A stretch of DNA of 64,000 nt from Micromonospora musae (GTDB lineage Bacteria; Actinomycetota; Actinomycetes; Mycobacteriales; Micromonosporaceae): the NCBI RefSeq assembly GCF_003626635.1, contig NZ_RAZT01000001.1, positions 372,001 to 436,000 of the forward strand, read 5' to 3'. Made by a program: the position numbers and the translations under genes. Under the pieces are notes generated by a model. That model ran no database searches. It was given only the letters and a program-made list of their open reading frames with translations, and was not told the DNA's origin. This document shows positions 62,632-64,000 of this stretch, in pieces. How positions within the stretch are numbered: position 1 is the stretch's first letter; each line of letters begins with the position of its first letter.

Positions 62632-63369
62632 TCAGCCCGCCGGGTAGGTGTCGAGCAGCCCGCACATGCCGTGTCGGCCCCGCTCGTGCGGCCCGGCGAA
62701 CTCATGGACCGCCGCGTCGGCCAGGTGCGGCGCCTCGCCGCGGGCCAACGCGTCGAGCTGCCGGCCGGTCCCGGTGGCCGTGCCCAGCGCGCCGCGCAAC
62801 CACCGCTCCCGCCAGGTGTCGACGAAGGGACGCACCAGACGGACGGCGGCGGAGTGGAACTCGCGCAGCGGAGCGAGGTCGCCGTTGCTCGCGGCGGACC
62901 GCAGTCGGTGGAATCCGCGTACGGCGAGATCACGGCGGGCGTGCGCCGCGGCCAGGTCGGTGCCGGGTGCTCCCCCGCCGGGCAGCGCGGTGGCCGCCGC
63001 GTAGCCGGCCGGGTCGGTGAGGTGCTCCGGTGGAAGGGTCAGCACCGCGTCCCCCGCCTCCGGCAGGCCACTGTTCTGCATGAGGACCACGATCTGCAGG
63101 TTGCCGTGGTTGACGAGCCGGTGGATGGTGCCCGGGTCGAACCAGACGACCGCGCCCGGGCGCAGCGGGGTCTCGCGGTACCCGTCGAGGGTGAGGGTCT
63201 GCACCAGCCCGGCGCCGGCCACCACCACGTACGCCTCGGCGCAGCAGAGGTGCAGGTGCGGTGTGCCGCCGATCTCGCCGTCGGGCGCGACGGTGTCGTA
63301 GACGCAGAGTCGGGACACGCCGACCCCGCCGGGCAGGGGTGCGGACGGCGCGGCGCGGTGACCGGTCAT
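62632..63369 (-). CDS. Cupin-domain protein
   Basis: A 245-residue protein. The cupin barrel is at about 15-110: TPHLHLCCAEAYVVVAGAG supplies His-x-His and Glu metal ligands, and PGAVVWFDPGTIHRLVNHGNLQ the last His. An uncharacterised helical part follows (about 140-245). The fold binds a metal and often sugars or acids; no function can be given. It begins 20 bp after the ABC ATPase gene and is probably in its operon. Confidence 0.78.
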   Translation of the reverse strand: MTGHRAAPSAPLPGGVGVSRLCVYDTVAPDGEIGGTPHLHLCCAEAYVVVAGAGLVQTLTLDGYRETPLRPGAVVWFDPGTIHRLVNHGNLQIVVLMQNSGLPEAGDAVLTLPPEHLTDPAGYAAATALPGGGAPGTDLAAAHARRDLAVRGFHRLRSAASNGDLAPLREFHSAAVRLVRPFVDTWRERWLRGALGTATGTGRQLDALARGEAPHLADAAVHEFAGPHERGRHGMCGLLDTYPAG

Positions 63370-63389
63370 CGGCTCGCCTTTCGGATCGG

Positions 63390-64000
63390 TCAGTGGTTGG
63401 CGCCCGCGCCGAGCAGTCCGCGGATCTGCGTGGCGAGGCGGTCGAACCGCTCGTCCGACATGACCTGCGCGTAGTCACGCTCCGGTGGGATGTCGACCGG
63501 GAAGGTGCGGACGATCCGGCCCGGCCGGGGGCTCATCACCTCGACGCGGGTGCCGAGGAAGACCGCCTCGGCGATGGAGTGGGTGACCAGCAGGACGGTG
63601 GTGCCCGTGTCGCGCCAGATGCGGTTCAGCTCGGTGTTGAGCTGTTCGCGGGTCAACGCGTCGAGCGCGCCGAACGGCTCGTCCATGAGCAGCACGGGCG
63701 GCTGGTGCAGCAGGGCGCGGCAGAGCGCCACCCGTTGCTGCATGCCGCCCGAGAGCTCGTGCGGCAGTGCCTTCTCGAAGCCGGTCAGGCCGGTGAGCTC
63801 GATCAGCTCGTCGGCCCGGCGGGCGGCCGCCGACCGGTCCAGGCCGCGCATCTCGGCCTGGAGCAGGATGTTCTTGCGTACGCTGCGCCACTCGAGCAGG
63901 GCCGGTCGCTGGAACACGAAGCCGATGTCCTGCTGGGGGCGGCGGACGGCCCGGCCGAGGAGGCTGACGGCGCCGCCGGTGGGTGGCACCAGCCCGGCGA
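63390..64000 (-). CDS. ABC transporter ATP-binding protein, SsuB/TauB/ThiZ type (partial, 5' end outside)
   Basis: About 203 C-terminal residues are visible; Walker A lies beyond the window. Present are the Q-loop IGFVFQRPALLEWRSV, signature LSGGMQQRVALCRAL, Walker B VLLMDEPFGALDALTREQL and the H-loop His of LVTHSIAEAV. The Q-loop form QxPALLxWRSV is characteristic of nitrate, sulfonate, taurine or pyrimidine-precursor importers. The substrate cannot be named without the binding protein. Confidence 0.9.
   Translation of the reverse strand, partial: AGLVPPTGGAVSLLGRAVRRPQQDIGFVFQRPALLEWRSVRKNILLQAEMRGLDRSAAARRADELIELTGLTGFEKALPHELSGGMQQRVALCRALLHQPPVLLMDEPFGALDALTREQLNTELNRIWRDTGTTVLLVTHSIAEAVFLGTRVEVMSPRPGRIVRTFPVDIPPERDYAQVMSDERFDRLATQIRGLLGAGANH

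Overview
The window is about 72% GC, codes densely on both strands with actinobacterial codon use, and often uses GTG or TTG starts, stop/start overlaps and apparently leaderless promoters. SARP/AfsR, winged-helix and BldC/MerR-type regulators, secreted hydrolases with ricin, kelch and carboxypeptidase-like modules, and a mycosin-like protease point to a filamentous actinomycete, probably Micromonosporaceae. No rRNA, tRNA, CRISPR array, prophage or intact transposase gene was seen.

Region 1 (1-7 kb): the 5' part of dxs, a beta-hydroxyacid dehydrogenase, a helical-repeat protein, a HAD phosphatase, a lipid kinase and a divergent Nramp-like transporter. Region 2 (7-12.7 kb, minus): an aceB-glcD-glcE-glcF operon turning glycolate into malate, closed by a long perfect hairpin. 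Region 3 (12.8-16.6 kb): a coupled pair of exported enzymes, a NagZ-type GH3 hexosaminidase and an AmiE/YbbE-like serine hydrolase, probably for muropeptide salvage. A degraded RibD/DHFR-like gene follows. Region 4 (17.2-25.8 kb): two paralogous winged-helix regulators without a phosphorylatable receiver domain bracket a 1471-residue exported subtilase with kelch repeats; then a secreted ricin/alginate-lyase protein.

Region 5 (25.8-31.6 kb): a TPR protein, a MerR regulator with an SDR behind a MerR-type promoter, a divergent LysR, a membrane-anchored alkaline-phosphatase-superfamily enzyme, and a VTT/DedA plus metallo-beta-lactamase-fold pair. Region 6 (32.5-41.2 kb): an orphan mycosin with a membrane partner, a SARP/AfsR regulator, an alpha/beta hydrolase, DoxX, a TetR regulator with two palindromic operators, and a D,D-carboxypeptidase. 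Region 7 (41.3-46.3 kb): an alcohol dehydrogenase, an HTH-citrate synthase fusion divergent from a classical citrate synthase, and a beta-propeller protein.

Region 8 (46.4-51.9 kb): a complete urease operon, ureABCEFGD, followed by a 164-bp palindromic MITE-like element. Region 9 (52.1-61 kb): a DUF1275 membrane protein, a GntR/FCD regulator and a peptide ABC operon ending in gamma-glutamyltransferase. The GntR promoter and the operon promoter share an 11-bp sequence, so this looks like one regulon for gamma-glutamyl or other peptide scavenging. Region 10 (61-64 kb): a group II PLP decarboxylase, a cupin protein and the start of an SsuB/TauB-type ABC transporter.
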